Shown: positions 17,133 to 25,736 of the stretch, piece by piece
Layout: every line of letters begins with the position of its first letter
Position numbering within the stretch: the first letter of the stretch is position 1
Source: Halanaerobiales bacterium
Lineage (GTDB): Bacteria > Bacillota > Halanaerobiia > Halanaerobiales > DTU029
Length of the DNA: 51,518 nucleotides
Reading direction: 5' to 3'
Assembly (NCBI GenBank): GCA_022360715.1
Contig: JAKSCG010000141.1
Location: 1-51,518 of the forward strand
Notes under the pieces: generated by a model
Seen by the model: the letters and a program-made list of their open reading frames with translations, nothing else
Told to the model about the DNA's origin: nothing
Database searches by the model: none
Made by a program: the position numbers and the translations under genes

Positions 17133-17234
17133 AAGGCGTTTTCATCTTATTAAATTGGCAATTTAGAATAAAGGAAGATATTGGCCGAAATAGGAATAAA
17201 ATTGCTAAAAATATTCTTAATTTACTAATTATAA

Positions 17235-17384
17235 TACAAAAGTAACATAAAAGCTAATGATATAATACATTTTAGATTAATTATTAGTGATGAAACTGCT
17301 GTCATTGTTTCTTCAGCTGAATTAACCAGGACTCAATTAATTGATGAATTTAATGCTGGTACTTATACAATTAATGTATTTTAA
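17235..17384 (+). pseudogene. C-terminal gene fragment of unknown family
   Basis: An open stretch without a start codon: HFRLIISDETAVIVSSAELT followed by RTQLIDEFNAGTYTINVF and TAA at 17382-17384. The beta-rich pattern ending in AGTYTINVF looks like the end of an immunoglobulin-like or jellyroll domain. It is the only protein-like signal in the 17133-17454 gap and is probably a leftover. Confidence 0.35.
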
Positions 17385-17454
17385 TAACATATGGAAGCGG
17401 CCGGAGAAGTCATAAAAGTCCAATGGATTAAGAAAAAAAGAGAACAATAAAGAA

Positions 17455-18189
17455 ATGGGGGAGATTTTTATTAGTAATTTATCTACAGGAATTATAAGTT
17501 CCTTATTGGCAAGTGGATTAACTTGTTTGATACATAACCTAATAATAAATTTTGGTTATTATAAAGATTTTTTTAAGTCTCTGGTATTTTATAACAAAGA
17601 TATTAGATTTAGTATGGCTTATTTATTTAGGATAAAACTTAATGGTAAATATTTGCTAATAAAAGGGGCTAGAATTGATCAATATCAACCAGTTGGAGGT
17701 GTATTTAAATTTCAAAAAAGTTTTCAAGAAATTGCTAGACAATTAGAAGTAAAAGATGATGATAATATACCCATTGATGAAATTAGTAAAGATGATTTAA
17801 GAGTTAAGGTTAAGGGAAAAAAAGTGATTAAGCTAATAAAATGGTTTTATTCTAGGTTAAATAGGGAGGTCGGGGTTCATAGAGAATTTATTGAGGAACT
17901 AATAAAACCGGGGTATTTAAATATTGAATTTTTAAGCAAATTTAATCCACAATATATCAAAACATTTTGTACAAATATAAATAAATCTACATACCATCAA
18001 TGTCGAGAAATTTTAATATATGAAATTTATGAAGTATTATTTGATGAAGAAACAGTTGCGGAATTTACAAAAACTGTTGAAAAATCTAACGGACAATTAA
18101 TTTTAGTTAGTGATACTGATATTGAGAAGGAAACTATATATTTAGATAGTTACAAAAAAATTGGAAAACACTCAAAATATATTTTGTAA
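17455..18189 (+). CDS. CBASS effector candidate: membrane-anchored SMODS-associated NUDIX protein
   Basis: 244 residues. Residues 10-35 form one long or two short membrane helices (TGIISSLLASGLTCLIHNLI). The rest is a NUDIX-type fold with the Nudix box split: PVGGVFKF at 79-86 and the REUXEE half, REFIEELI, at 143-150, separated by ~55 inserted residues. This TM-NUDIX layout fits the SMODS-associated NUDIX (Cap16-like) effectors of CBASS, thought to sense the cyclic nucleotide and damage the membrane. The start ATG 17455 has a weak ribosome site (AGAGAACAATAAAG). The CD-NTase gene starts 17 bp after its stop, so the two are an operon. Its ligand is unknown. Confidence 0.75.
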   Translation: MGEIFISNLSTGIISSLLASGLTCLIHNLIINFGYYKDFFKSLVFYNKDIRFSMAYLFRIKLNGKYLLIKGARIDQYQPVGGVFKFQKSFQEIARQLEVKDDDNIPIDEISKDDLRVKVKGKKVIKLIKWFYSRLNREVGVHREFIEELIKPGYLNIEFLSKFNPQYIKTFCTNINKSTYHQCREILIYEIYEVLFDEETVAEFTKTVEKSNGQLILVSDTDIEKETIYLDSYKKIGKHSKYIL

Positions 18190-18206
18190 AATTTGGGAGG
18201 GTTATA

Positions 18207-19691
18207 ATGTTTATAAAGTATGATAACTTAGATAAGTATTTTGAAGAGATATGTAAAGACCTTGAGATACCAGAAAGTTATTATGAAAAAGCAAATAAAA
18301 GTTATAAATCTTTTGCAAATTGGTTGGGTAGAGAAGAATCGCAAGTTAAAGGATATAATCCCGATGTTTTTTTGCAAGGCTCATTTAAGTTAGGAACAGC
18401 AATTAAACCAATTTCAGAAGAGATTCATTATGATATTGATTCTGTTTGTAAGTTTAATAAAATTGATAAAAATAGTATCACTCAGAAAGAATTAAAAGAC
18501 TTAATGGGGATAGAGGTAAAAAGCTATGCTAAAAGTATGAATATGACTAAAAAACCTAAGAATAGCAAAAGATGTTGGACACTGAGTTATCATGATGAAG
18601 CCCAATTTCATATAGATATTCTACCGTGCATTAACGATTCACAAAGATTTATAGACAATCTTATAAAAAAATCACTAAGTGCTGAATATAAAGAAAATGC
18701 TGTTGCTATTACAGATAAAAATTCAGTTTATTATGATGTAATTTCTAACAACTGGGAAATTAGTAATCCCCATGGATTTTATTTGTGGTTTAAAGAGAAA
18801 ACAAAAATAATGGAAAAAAAGAAGATATATGCAGAAGTTCGTAAGATGAGTGTAGAGGATGTTCCTGATTATAAAATTAAAACACCTTTACAAAAAAGCA
18901 TACAAATTCTAAAGCGTCATAGGGATTATACCTTTATAGAAAATTTAGAGAACAAACCTTCTTCAATTATTATTACTACTATATCTGCAAAAGTATATGA
19001 TGGAGAAAAAAGTATTAAGGATATATTAAAGAAAATTTTATATAATATAAATAGTTTTATTTTAGAAAAAAATGGAGAGTATTATATACCTAATCCAGTG
19101 AATCCTATGGAGAATTTTGCTGACAAATGGAACAATGAGCCTGCCAAAAAAGAAGCTTTCTATCAGTGGATACACAAACTAAAGGAAGACTTTATTTATT
19201 ATGACAATAAATTTCTTTTTTATGGCGAACTTTTCTTCGATAAGACTTCTGAGATTTTTGGAGTAAATGCTAAAAAAATTATGAAGACTGTCAATCAAGA
19301 ATCACCTTATATTTCACATAAAAAACAAGCACAGTGGAAAATGTACGAAAGTATTAATGTATTGATTAAGGCATATAAAAAAGTTGGTACATTTACATAT
19401 AAGCAGTTTAAAAGCGGTTCTTTTTTAAATAAAGATATGAAGCTGAAATTTGAAGCTGAAGCTATAAATGTTAGACAATATGATATATATTGGCAAATTA
19501 CGAATACAGGAAAAGAAGCACAGATGGCAAATGATCTTCGCGGTGATTTTTATGAAAGCGAAATAGAAGAAGGTAAAAGAGTACGCAAAGAATCGACACG
19601 TTATTTAGGTAGCCATTTAGTAGAGTGCTATTTAGTAAAAAATAATGTTTGTGTGGGAAAAAGTGGACCCTTTGTTATAAATGTTATTTAA
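18207..19691 (+). CDS. CBASS CD-NTase (SMODS cyclic-oligonucleotide synthase) with AGS-C sensor domain
   Basis: 494 residues. The N-terminal nucleotidyltransferase core has the full catalytic set: GSFKLGT with G58-S59, D76 and D78 in HYDIDSV, and D137 in FHIDILPC. A helical SMODS middle follows. From about residue 400 the protein has the AGS-C (adenylyl/guanylyl and SMODS C-terminal sensor) pattern: YWQITNTGKEA, LRGDFYES, then ESTRYLGSHLVECYLV and VGKSGPFVINV. It should make a cyclic di- or oligonucleotide upon phage infection and signal to the NUDIX effector. A GGGAGGG ribosome site precedes ATG 18207. No Cap2/Cap3 genes are present, so type I by definition. It is intact, unlike its neighbours. 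Confidence 0.88.
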   Translation: MFIKYDNLDKYFEEICKDLEIPESYYEKANKSYKSFANWLGREESQVKGYNPDVFLQGSFKLGTAIKPISEEIHYDIDSVCKFNKIDKNSITQKELKDLMGIEVKSYAKSMNMTKKPKNSKRCWTLSYHDEAQFHIDILPCINDSQRFIDNLIKKSLSAEYKENAVAITDKNSVYYDVISNNWEISNPHGFYLWFKEKTKIMEKKKIYAEVRKMSVEDVPDYKIKTPLQKSIQILKRHRDYTFIENLENKPSSIIITTISAKVYDGEKSIKDILKKILYNINSFILEKNGEYYIPNPVNPMENFADKWNNEPAKKEAFYQWIHKLKEDFIYYDNKFLFYGELFFDKTSEIFGVNAKKIMKTVNQESPYISHKKQAQWKMYESINVLIKAYKKVGTFTYKQFKSGSFLNKDMKLKFEAEAINVRQYDIYWQITNTGKEAQMANDLRGDFYESEIEEGKRVRKESTRYLGSHLVECYLVKNNVCVGKSGPFVINVI

Positions 19692-19792
19692 AATGAGCCT
19701 AAAAAATTACGTAACTTTAGATAACAAAATATTGCCGTTTCCATTGGCCTAACGTTACTCATCCAAATCCAGGTGTCTAAGATAAGAAATAT

Positions 19793-20521
19793 CTAAGATT
19801 CGTGGACTTCGATAATGCTGCTACATATGTTATTGCAATTATAGTGAACCTCTCCCACTAAATCGAAGATTTTAAGGGAGTCTTCTAGCTTGGTTTTGGA
19901 TAAAGTTTGTAACATTATTTTTGAGATATTGAGAGATAATAAATTTTTGCCCATTCCGCTTCTAGAGGAGGAATGGAATATGGACCCCCTCTTTTTTTCT
20001 CTAGGTGGTACATAATTCAATTTTCGCTTGCCAAAAGCATCATCTATATCAACACTATAGTCCATAGATTCGAGACGTTTAACTATATTATTCTTTGTTT
20101 TTTCTATGGAGTTATTAATAAAATCTTTACCCAGTTCTTTAACATTGGATGGAGACCAATAACTTATGAGCAATGGTTACTTGTGCTTTCTTTTTTCTAC
20201 TTCTAGAAGCTAAACGCCAATGAATAATAGTCTATACTAGCCCATGCAATTTCGCATAATGTAGTCTTAAGTTTTGTTTTACCAGGAAAAGTCTTGCTTT
20301 TCCTTCACTCTCATTATTTCCAGGGCATAAACAGGCCCATATACTGCTTTTTTAAGCTCAGGTATTTTCTTTTGAGTTTAACTTTTACAATATCGTCTAA
20401 AACTTCTTCAGTAATTACTTCAACATCTATAATTCGTTGCAAAATAGATAAGAACTTACACCAACATCAAATGCTACTGAGCCTATTTTAATATTTGCGT
20501 CTTCAAGACGATCTAATCAGT
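19793..20521 (-). mobile_element. Degenerate IS110-family transposase
   Basis: Reading the minus strand from 20521, pieces of an IS110 transposase appear in order in shifting frames: DRLEDANIKIGSVAFDVGVS, then IIDVEVITEEVLDDIVKVKL, KIPELKKAVYG, PGKTKLKTTLCEIAWASI, and KKAQVTIAHKLLV. Last comes the open stretch 20173-19793 with KELGKDFI and KNNIVKRLESMDYSV. The LEDANIK...SV.SDV and GKTK...IAHKLLV motifs are family hallmarks. The N-terminal DEDD part is gone and at least five frame breaks or stops are present. The final ~75 residues to 19793 were not recognised. Confidence 0.7.
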
Positions 20522-20669
20522 TAACAGCTATCTTAACAAAGCGCTAGTGTTAGGATGAAACAGCTTTGTAGTGAGTGGTTTAAAGATACCAATAAAGATC
20601 ACTAATTTAAGGCGATACAGAAGAAATAATATCAAGGATTATCTCCATAAAAAGGCAAAAGTTTTTTAG

Positions 20670-21445
20670 GAACGCCCAGAAAAATTACAACTTTTGGATA
20701 GTAATCCTGGTAGATTTATTAAAAGTATAGAAATTCGTAAAAACCAAAAATCTACTCTAAAAGAAAAATGGTTGATAATACTAATTATTATTTTAACCCA
20801 GATCTTGTTGCAGTAGTTGGTAATCAAAGCAGTGGAAAAAGTGCATTAACTGATATACTAGGGCTTTTACGAAACTACCCTTATAGGCTAGGCTCCTTTG
20901 TATGCCACCTTAAATTGGCAGAATGGGAAAGTAAAACAAAAATATTTATTGCATAATAATAACCAAGGTACTTCTGAAACAATAAAGTATATACCACAGT
21001 TTTATTTTAAATGTGTAATGAGTTAAAGGGGGGCAAGGTGATAAGTTTGAAGAACAATTAAAGTCTGTTATCTTATCTCGAATTCCGTTAGTGGAGCAGA
21101 CGAAAAAAGATACCATTATATGAGCTTATAAAATTTAAACTCTTAATGATTTGAAAATATAGAATCTAGCCAAGCTGAATATAGTTTCCTTTATATTTTT
21201 TCTCCAAGTTTCGGAAAAATACTGGAAATATAATTGCTAAAAATATCGTTAGTGAAAATAATTATAATTTTATTCGAATCTAATATTGATTCCGGAGTTA
21301 CACAAGGCATGAAAGCAATCCTATGCAAGGCAATAGAGGTCTTACTACTTCCTGCTACACCTTAGATAATTAATAGTTCATTATTAAACTTTACTAATAG
21401 GCAAAAAAGTATTATGATAATAAAAGGGTCATTATTTGATGGTTA
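20670..21445 (+). pseudogene. Remnant of a large AAA/SMC-like ATPase (TrlF-like)
   Basis: Fragments of one protein lie in order in different frames: ERPEKLQLLDSNPGRF and IKSIEIRKNQ, then NYYFNPDLVAVVG directly followed by the Walker A loop GNQSSGKSALTDILGLL (from 20768). After these come KYIPQ, DKFEEQLKSVILSRIP, ELIKFKT, GNIIAKNIVSEN and a SGVTQGMKAI stretch with a final LDN. The order and spacing fit a TrlF-type ATPase (DNA-repair/defence-like) with large internal deletions. At least six frame changes or stops make it non-functional. It fills the gap between the IS110 remnant and the pfkB-like gene. Confidence 0.55.
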
Positions 21446-21492
21446 CAAGTAAAGGATAAAATAGAGAGCTTAAAAAAAGGGGGGGTTTAAAG

Positions 21493-22440
21493 ATGATAAC
21501 TACAGTTACCTTAAATCCTGCAATTGATCGGGAATACTTTGTTGATCAAAACAAACCAAAGGAACACAAATATATTTATGACCATAATGACATCAGGGTT
21601 TATCCAGGGGGTAAGGGCTTGATCAGTGCTATTGACCTAAGAAATCTTGGTTACCCCGATATACAGAATATTGGATTTGTCGGGGGAAAACAGGGGATCT
21701 TTTTTGAAAAAATGGTTCAGGATTATAAGATCACCACCAATTATATTTATACAGAAAATGAGATCAGAAATAATGCCTTTATTATCGGGATGGACCCGGT
21801 GACTTATACCCATTATAATGACTATACTTACAAAGTAAGTAAAGATGATGTGGAACAACTAATCAAGAGGTTTAAAAGAGGGATCGTAGATAGTGATTTT
21901 ATCATGATTTCCGGTTCAATCCCGGCGGGAGTAGATTTTGATATTTACCAGCGCATGGTTAATATTTGTAATGAGTTGGGGAAGGATGTTTACTTGCAGG
22001 CAAGCGGTGAAGCCTTGAATCGGGCCCTTCAGGCCAAGCCAAAGGTGGCGGAGTCTTATTTTAAACATACCAAAAAGGTCTTAAATTTAGAACTAGTTGA
22101 ATTAGAGGACTATCTCCGGGCCGGGCAGAAGTTGCTGGAAGAAGGTGCGCAGTATGCGATCTTACGCTATCACTGCGAAAGATTACTTTTTACTAAGGAA
22201 AAGACTTATTGTCTTTCACCGGTTGATTTTTGCTTAAAAAACTGGCTCGGGGCAGGAGATGCTTACAATGCCGGCTTTTTTGATTATGTCTTTCGGAAGG
22301 GGTTTGATTTCATTGAAGCCAATCGCTATGGTGCGGCGGCGGCATTAAATGTTGCTGAACATAAAACTATTTTTATTGAAAACCGGGAAGATATTGAAAA
22401 GAATCTTAGCAGAATTGTGATCAGGGAACTGGAGGTGTAG
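21493..22440 (+). CDS. PfkB-family sugar(-phosphate) kinase, 1-phosphofructokinase-like
   Basis: 315 residues. The N-terminal TVTLNPAIDREYFV and the YPGGKGLISAIDLRNLG motif (PGGKG + N/S) place it in the LacC/FruK branch of PfkB kinases, which phosphorylate fructose-1-P or tagatose-6-P. The second signature WLGAGDAYNAGF carries the catalytic Asp and anion hole GAGD. The sequence diverges between the two (VLRY rather than the usual VSLG near ATP), so the substrate is uncertain. GGGGGG at 21479-21485 serves as ribosome site. It ends 3 bp before the CBS gene. No fru PTS genes are nearby. Confidence 0.82.
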   Translation: MITTVTLNPAIDREYFVDQNKPKEHKYIYDHNDIRVYPGGKGLISAIDLRNLGYPDIQNIGFVGGKQGIFFEKMVQDYKITTNYIYTENEIRNNAFIIGMDPVTYTHYNDYTYKVSKDDVEQLIKRFKRGIVDSDFIMISGSIPAGVDFDIYQRMVNICNELGKDVYLQASGEALNRALQAKPKVAESYFKHTKKVLNLELVELEDYLRAGQKLLEEGAQYAILRYHCERLLFTKEKTYCLSPVDFCLKNWLGAGDAYNAGFFDYVFRKGFDFIEANRYGAAAALNVAEHKTIFIENREDIEKNLSRIVIRELEV

Positions 22441-22443
22441 CTA

Positions 22444-22902
22444 GTGAATATTGTCAAGGATTATATGTACCGGACACTGGTTTCTGTCTGTCAAAAAGAT
22501 AGTATTGAAGAGGTGATCAGGATTATGTACCAGGCCGAGATGTCCGTTGTGCCGGTAGTAAATGAAGAGAATAGATTTCTTGGCACGATCTACAGTGAAA
22601 ATATCCTGAAAAATATAATCCCGGAAAAATACGGGTTTTTAGATAGCAACCGTCTTTTATTTGAAATTAATCAGGCAGCCGAGACCCTTGCCGAAATAAA
22701 AAATCGCCAGGTAAAAGAATATATGTCAACCCGGGTATCACCGATCAGGGAGATGGATAAGATGTATAAGATTGCAGATATTATGCTGGATAATAAGGAA
22801 TCTTTTTTGTTTGTGGTAAATGAAAAAGGTAATTTAAGGGGTTATATCACCAGGGCCGACCTTTTATATTACCTCCTTGATGTATGTAATGATATTGGAT
22901 AA
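22444..22902 (+). CDS. Two-CBS-domain protein
   Basis: 152 residues with two CBS motifs: CQKDSIEEVIRIMYQAEMSV and VPVVNEENRFLGTIYSENIL, then DKMYKIADIMLDNKESFLFV with YITRADLLYYLL. Such stand-alone CBS pairs bind adenine nucleotides and regulate partner proteins. GTG start 22444, with GGAGGTG at 22431-22437 inside the end of the kinase gene, so it is translationally linked to the PfkB-type kinase. It may tune that kinase or the antiporter downstream by cellular energy state; this is inference. Confidence 0.83.
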   Translation: MNIVKDYMYRTLVSVCQKDSIEEVIRIMYQAEMSVVPVVNEENRFLGTIYSENILKNIIPEKYGFLDSNRLLFEINQAAETLAEIKNRQVKEYMSTRVSPIREMDKMYKIADIMLDNKESFLFVVNEKGNLRGYITRADLLYYLLDVCNDIG

Positions 22903-22992
22903 GTATTTCATGGATTCCTCCACCAGTCTGTAATCTTTTTAAGGGCAAAAAGAACGTGACTTAAAAACCAGAAGGTTAAGAGGTGCAGAAAA

Positions 22993-24297
22993 ATGGATAT
23001 GAGCGAAAGCTTAAGAGAAATCCAGCAATGGGTTTCAATAAATCAGGTCGGGGATAAGGTTATTTATATCGCTGGAATATTTATGATCCTGGCACTAATG
23101 GTAGTATTTTTAACTAAACGGATTAAGGTTCCGATCGTAGTGGGTTATGTTTTTTTAGGGATTATGTTGAGTTTTGATATTATTAATAACCTTCCTTTTT
23201 TAACTACCTTACAAAAACAATGGTATAATTTTACGGTTGAAAATCTCGGTTATATTTCTCAACTGGCCCTAGGATTTATTGCCCTTACTATTGGTAGTGA
23301 ATTGTCAATTAAAATGTTGACCAAACTGGGGAAAACAATAACTTATATTGTTATTTTGCAGGCCTTAGCTGCTTTTTTGATCGTGGCAATTTGTGTCTAC
23401 TTGATCGGCCAACCTTTATATATGGCTTTATTATTGGGCGCAATTGCCACAGCAACGGCTCCTGCCGCTACCGTAATGGTGCTGAAAGAGTATAATGCCG
23501 AAGGGATAGTTACTTCAATGATTCTGGCGGTAGTGGCGATTGATGATGCCCTGGCCCTGATTCTTTTTAGTCTGATCAAGCCGGTGGCAATGATGCTATA
23601 TAATGGTGAATGGGTGATATCCCTGGACCAGATTATCATAAATCCCCTACTGGAGATTAGCGGTTCGATTATCATCGGCTTATTACTTGGTTATCTTTCG
23701 CAATTGATTATTGTTAGTGTTGATGATAAAAGCAAGAAGATCTTAACCCTGGTGGGGACGGTAATTAGTGGGTTGGCTTTATCTATTTTATTTCATCTTT
23801 CCCCGTTAATTACTAATATGGCTGTTGGTTTTGCCTATCGTAATTTTGCCAGACGTAATCTGGGGATTTCCGCTTATCTCGAAACCCTAACGATCCCTCT
23901 CTATGCACTTTTTTTCATTATAGCCGGTACGGAAATCAGATTTAGTGCGATGGGCTCCAGTATCTTTTTAATTCTGGCGATGATCTATTTTCTGGCCAGA
24001 ATAGTCGGCAAAATCGGTGGCTCATGGTTGGGAGGGGTTTTAGCCCGGGCTCCGGAAAAAATCAGGAAATATGTCGGGTTAGGCTTATTGCCCCAGAGCG
24101 GGGTAGCAATTGCCCTTGCTTATGCGGTTCAAAAAGAGTTTGTCCGAGAACCGGCCATCGGTATGTTAATTTTTAATATATTGTTACTGACCTCTGCTTT
24201 AACTGAGGTGGTGGGTCCGTTAGTCACCAAATATGCCCTTGTTAAAGCAGGTGAAGCCCGGGAGGTTGATTATCGAAAAGTTGAGCATTATCAGTAA
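22993..24297 (+). CDS. Monovalent cation:proton antiporter (CPA2, Kef/NapA-type)
   Basis: 434 residues with about 12-13 hydrophobic segments. The conserved antiporter elements are present: LGAIATATAPAATVMVLKEY and AVVAIDDALALILFSLIKP, where the DD pair (residues ~180) is the ion-binding site of Na+/H+ antiporters. GLLPQSGVAIALAYAVQ is the second family block. The protein ends after the membrane domain with a short charged tail, with no TrkA-N regulatory domain. ATG 22993 follows AAGAGGTG at 22977-22984. Role: Na+ or K+/H+ exchange for pH or salt balance. Confidence 0.87.
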   Translation: MDMSESLREIQQWVSINQVGDKVIYIAGIFMILALMVVFLTKRIKVPIVVGYVFLGIMLSFDIINNLPFLTTLQKQWYNFTVENLGYISQLALGFIALTIGSELSIKMLTKLGKTITYIVILQALAAFLIVAICVYLIGQPLYMALLLGAIATATAPAATVMVLKEYNAEGIVTSMILAVVAIDDALALILFSLIKPVAMMLYNGEWVISLDQIIINPLLEISGSIIIGLLLGYLSQLIIVSVDDKSKKILTLVGTVISGLALSILFHLSPLITNMAVGFAYRNFARRNLGISAYLETLTIPLYALFFIIAGTEIRFSAMGSSIFLILAMIYFLARIVGKIGGSWLGGVLARAPEKIRKYVGLGLLPQSGVAIALAYAVQKEFVREPAIGMLIFNILLLTSALTEVVGPLVTKYALVKAGEAREVDYRKVEHYQ

Positions 24298-24320
24298 TTA
24301 AGTTACGGTTAATCCACTCA

Positions 24321-24347
24321 CCGCATCATTTTTGATGCGGTTTTTTT
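24321..24347 (+). terminator. Intrinsic terminator after the antiporter gene
   Basis: CCGCATCA-TTTT-TGATGCGG is an 8-bp perfect stem with a 4-base loop, followed by seven T residues. It ends the pfkB-CBS-antiporter transcript. Confidence 0.93.
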
Positions 24348-24412
24348 GCGTTATTGCTGTATAAAGGTAATCTATTGTGTTAACAATAAGAAAAGAGAGC
24401 GGAGGTGTTGAT

Positions 24413-24859
24413 TTGTTCGGGCATTCTTTGTTATACCTTTCTCTGGCCGGTCTGGCCGGGTTAACCATGGCGGTTCAGGGGTCAATTAACTCGGTTTTGG
24501 GGAAAAAGATTGGTATTTTACAGGCATCATTAATTGTCCATATTTTGGCCACGGGTTTATTAATTTTCTTATTGTTGATTACTAAAAGTAAAAACACTTT
24601 CAGCCTCTGGCGAGAAATACCCTGGTATTTATATCTGGGGGGCTTACTGGGGGTTATAATCAGTTACACTGTCATTATCAGTATTCCCAAACTGGGAGTG
24701 GCAGTAGCGACCACTGCTATTATTACTGTTCAGGTTTTAGCGGCAGCGATGATCGATCATTTGGGTCTGTTTGGACTGGAAGAAGTTTCCTTTAATTGGC
24801 TGAAGTTACTGGGAATTTTTTTTCTGGCGGTGGGAGTGAGACTGTTATTAAATCAATAG
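24413..24859 (+). CDS. YdcZ/DUF606-type small membrane transporter (DMT superfamily)
   Basis: 148 residues, five hydrophobic helices. The helix 1 motif LAGLTMAVQGSINSVLGKKIG and the YTVIISIPKLGVAVATTAI block are typical of DUF606 (YdcZ) proteins, half-size relatives of the EamA drug/metabolite transporters. TTG 24413 is chosen as start since GGAGGT lies at 24401-24406; the frame opens at GTG 24377 but lacks a ribosome site there. Substrate unknown. Followed after 13 bp by the DUF2508 gene. Confidence 0.8.
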   Translation: MFGHSLLYLSLAGLAGLTMAVQGSINSVLGKKIGILQASLIVHILATGLLIFLLLITKSKNTFSLWREIPWYLYLGGLLGVIISYTVIISIPKLGVAVATTAIITVQVLAAAMIDHLGLFGLEEVSFNWLKLLGIFFLAVGVRLLLNQ

Positions 24860-24872
24860 GAGGGATGTTGAT

Positions 24873-25154
24873 TTGCAGTTAGTTTCAATCAAAAGCCAGT
24901 TTATTAACTGGTGGCAGAGGTTAAAGGAAAGCTGGGAACCATATTTAGAGGAGATGAGAATAATTAAGGAGCACCAGCCGGCTTCCCAGGAAATAATCAA
25001 TGCTGCCCAACGTGAATGGCAAGCGGCTCAAAATTATTTTAATAATGTGACTGAGCCTGAATTGGTAGATCATGCCTCATATCTACTCCAGGCTGCGGAA
25101 AGGAAGTATATGTATTTACTTAAAAAATACCGGGGCAATGAAGGAGGAAGCTAA
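24873..25154 (+). CDS. DUF2508 (YaaL-like) small protein
   Basis: 93 residues, helical and soluble. The C-terminal pattern AQNYFNNVTEPELVDHASYL then AAERKYMYLLKKYR is the DUF2508 signature (VT.P.L.D.A.Y...AAE.RYMYLLK). Starts at TTG 24873 after AGGAGGG; the nearby ATG at 24865 runs into a stop. Function unknown. In many Bacillota YaaL lies near recR and holB, so its position directly before the por genes is unusual. It abuts porG with no gap. Confidence 0.75.
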   Translation: MQLVSIKSQFINWWQRLKESWEPYLEEMRIIKEHQPASQEIINAAQREWQAAQNYFNNVTEPELVDHASYLLQAAERKYMYLLKKYRGNEGGS

Positions 25155-25736
25155 GTGAAAGGAATGTTCGAGATTCGCTGGCATGGTAGAGGTGGACAGG
25201 GTTCTAAAACTGCTTCAATTTTGCTGGCCAAGATCGCCGCAGCTTCCGGCAACTATGTCCAGGCCTTTCCCGAATATGGACCGGAAAGAATGGGTGCCCC
25301 GGTACTGGCTTATACTAGAATTAATAACCACCCCATCCACCTGCATTGCCAGATTGAGGAACCTGATCTGGTGGTAGTATTGGACCCTACCTTGATCGGT
25401 GCTGTAGATGTAACAGCTAATCTGAGCAAAGGGGGGGATTTAATCATTAATAGTGAAAAAGAACCCGGTCAATTAAAAGATACTCTGGGGACTGGTGATG
25501 ACATCAAGCTTTTTACTGTTGATGCCAATCAGATTTCCGAGGAAGAAATCGGCCGGGTTTTCCCAAATACTCCGATGCTGGGTGCGATCAATAAAGTAAT
25601 CAACTGGCTTGAGCTGACCAGATTTACCGAGCTGGCCGGGGAAGAGCTGAAGAGGAAATTTTCCGGGAAAGCAGAGGTAGTTTTCGGCAATCTCCGGGCG
25701 ATCGAACGGGCTTACCAGGAGGTGAAAGGGCTGTGA
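25155..25736 (+). CDS. porG: 2-oxoacid:ferredoxin oxidoreductase (pyruvate synthase) gamma subunit
   Basis: 193 residues, the normal gamma-subunit size. It begins with FEIRWHGRGGQGSKTAS, the conserved start of POR gamma, and has the FPEYGPERMGAPVLAYTRI motif. GTG start 25155 directly after the DUF2508 stop, with GGAGGAAG upstream. It overlaps porD by 4 bp. Forms the heterotetramer with PorD, PorA and PorB that oxidises a 2-oxoacid with CoA and ferredoxin in the cytoplasm of anaerobes. Confidence 0.93.
   Translation: MKGMFEIRWHGRGGQGSKTASILLAKIAAASGNYVQAFPEYGPERMGAPVLAYTRINNHPIHLHCQIEEPDLVVVLDPTLIGAVDVTANLSKGGDLIINSEKEPGQLKDTLGTGDDIKLFTVDANQISEEEIGRVFPNTPMLGAINKVINWLELTRFTELAGEELKRKFSGKAEVVFGNLRAIERAYQEVKGL

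Noticed and set aside
17133..17234. Similarity of GGAATAAAATTGCTAAAAATAT at ~17190 to the ATPase relic at ~21230
   Set aside because: About 20 bases of AT-rich sequence only; peptides on either side do not agree, so probably chance.
19973..20491. Two plus-strand hydrophobic frames (77 and 65 residues)
   Set aside because: They are antisense to recognisable IS110 transposase pieces and have no ribosome sites.
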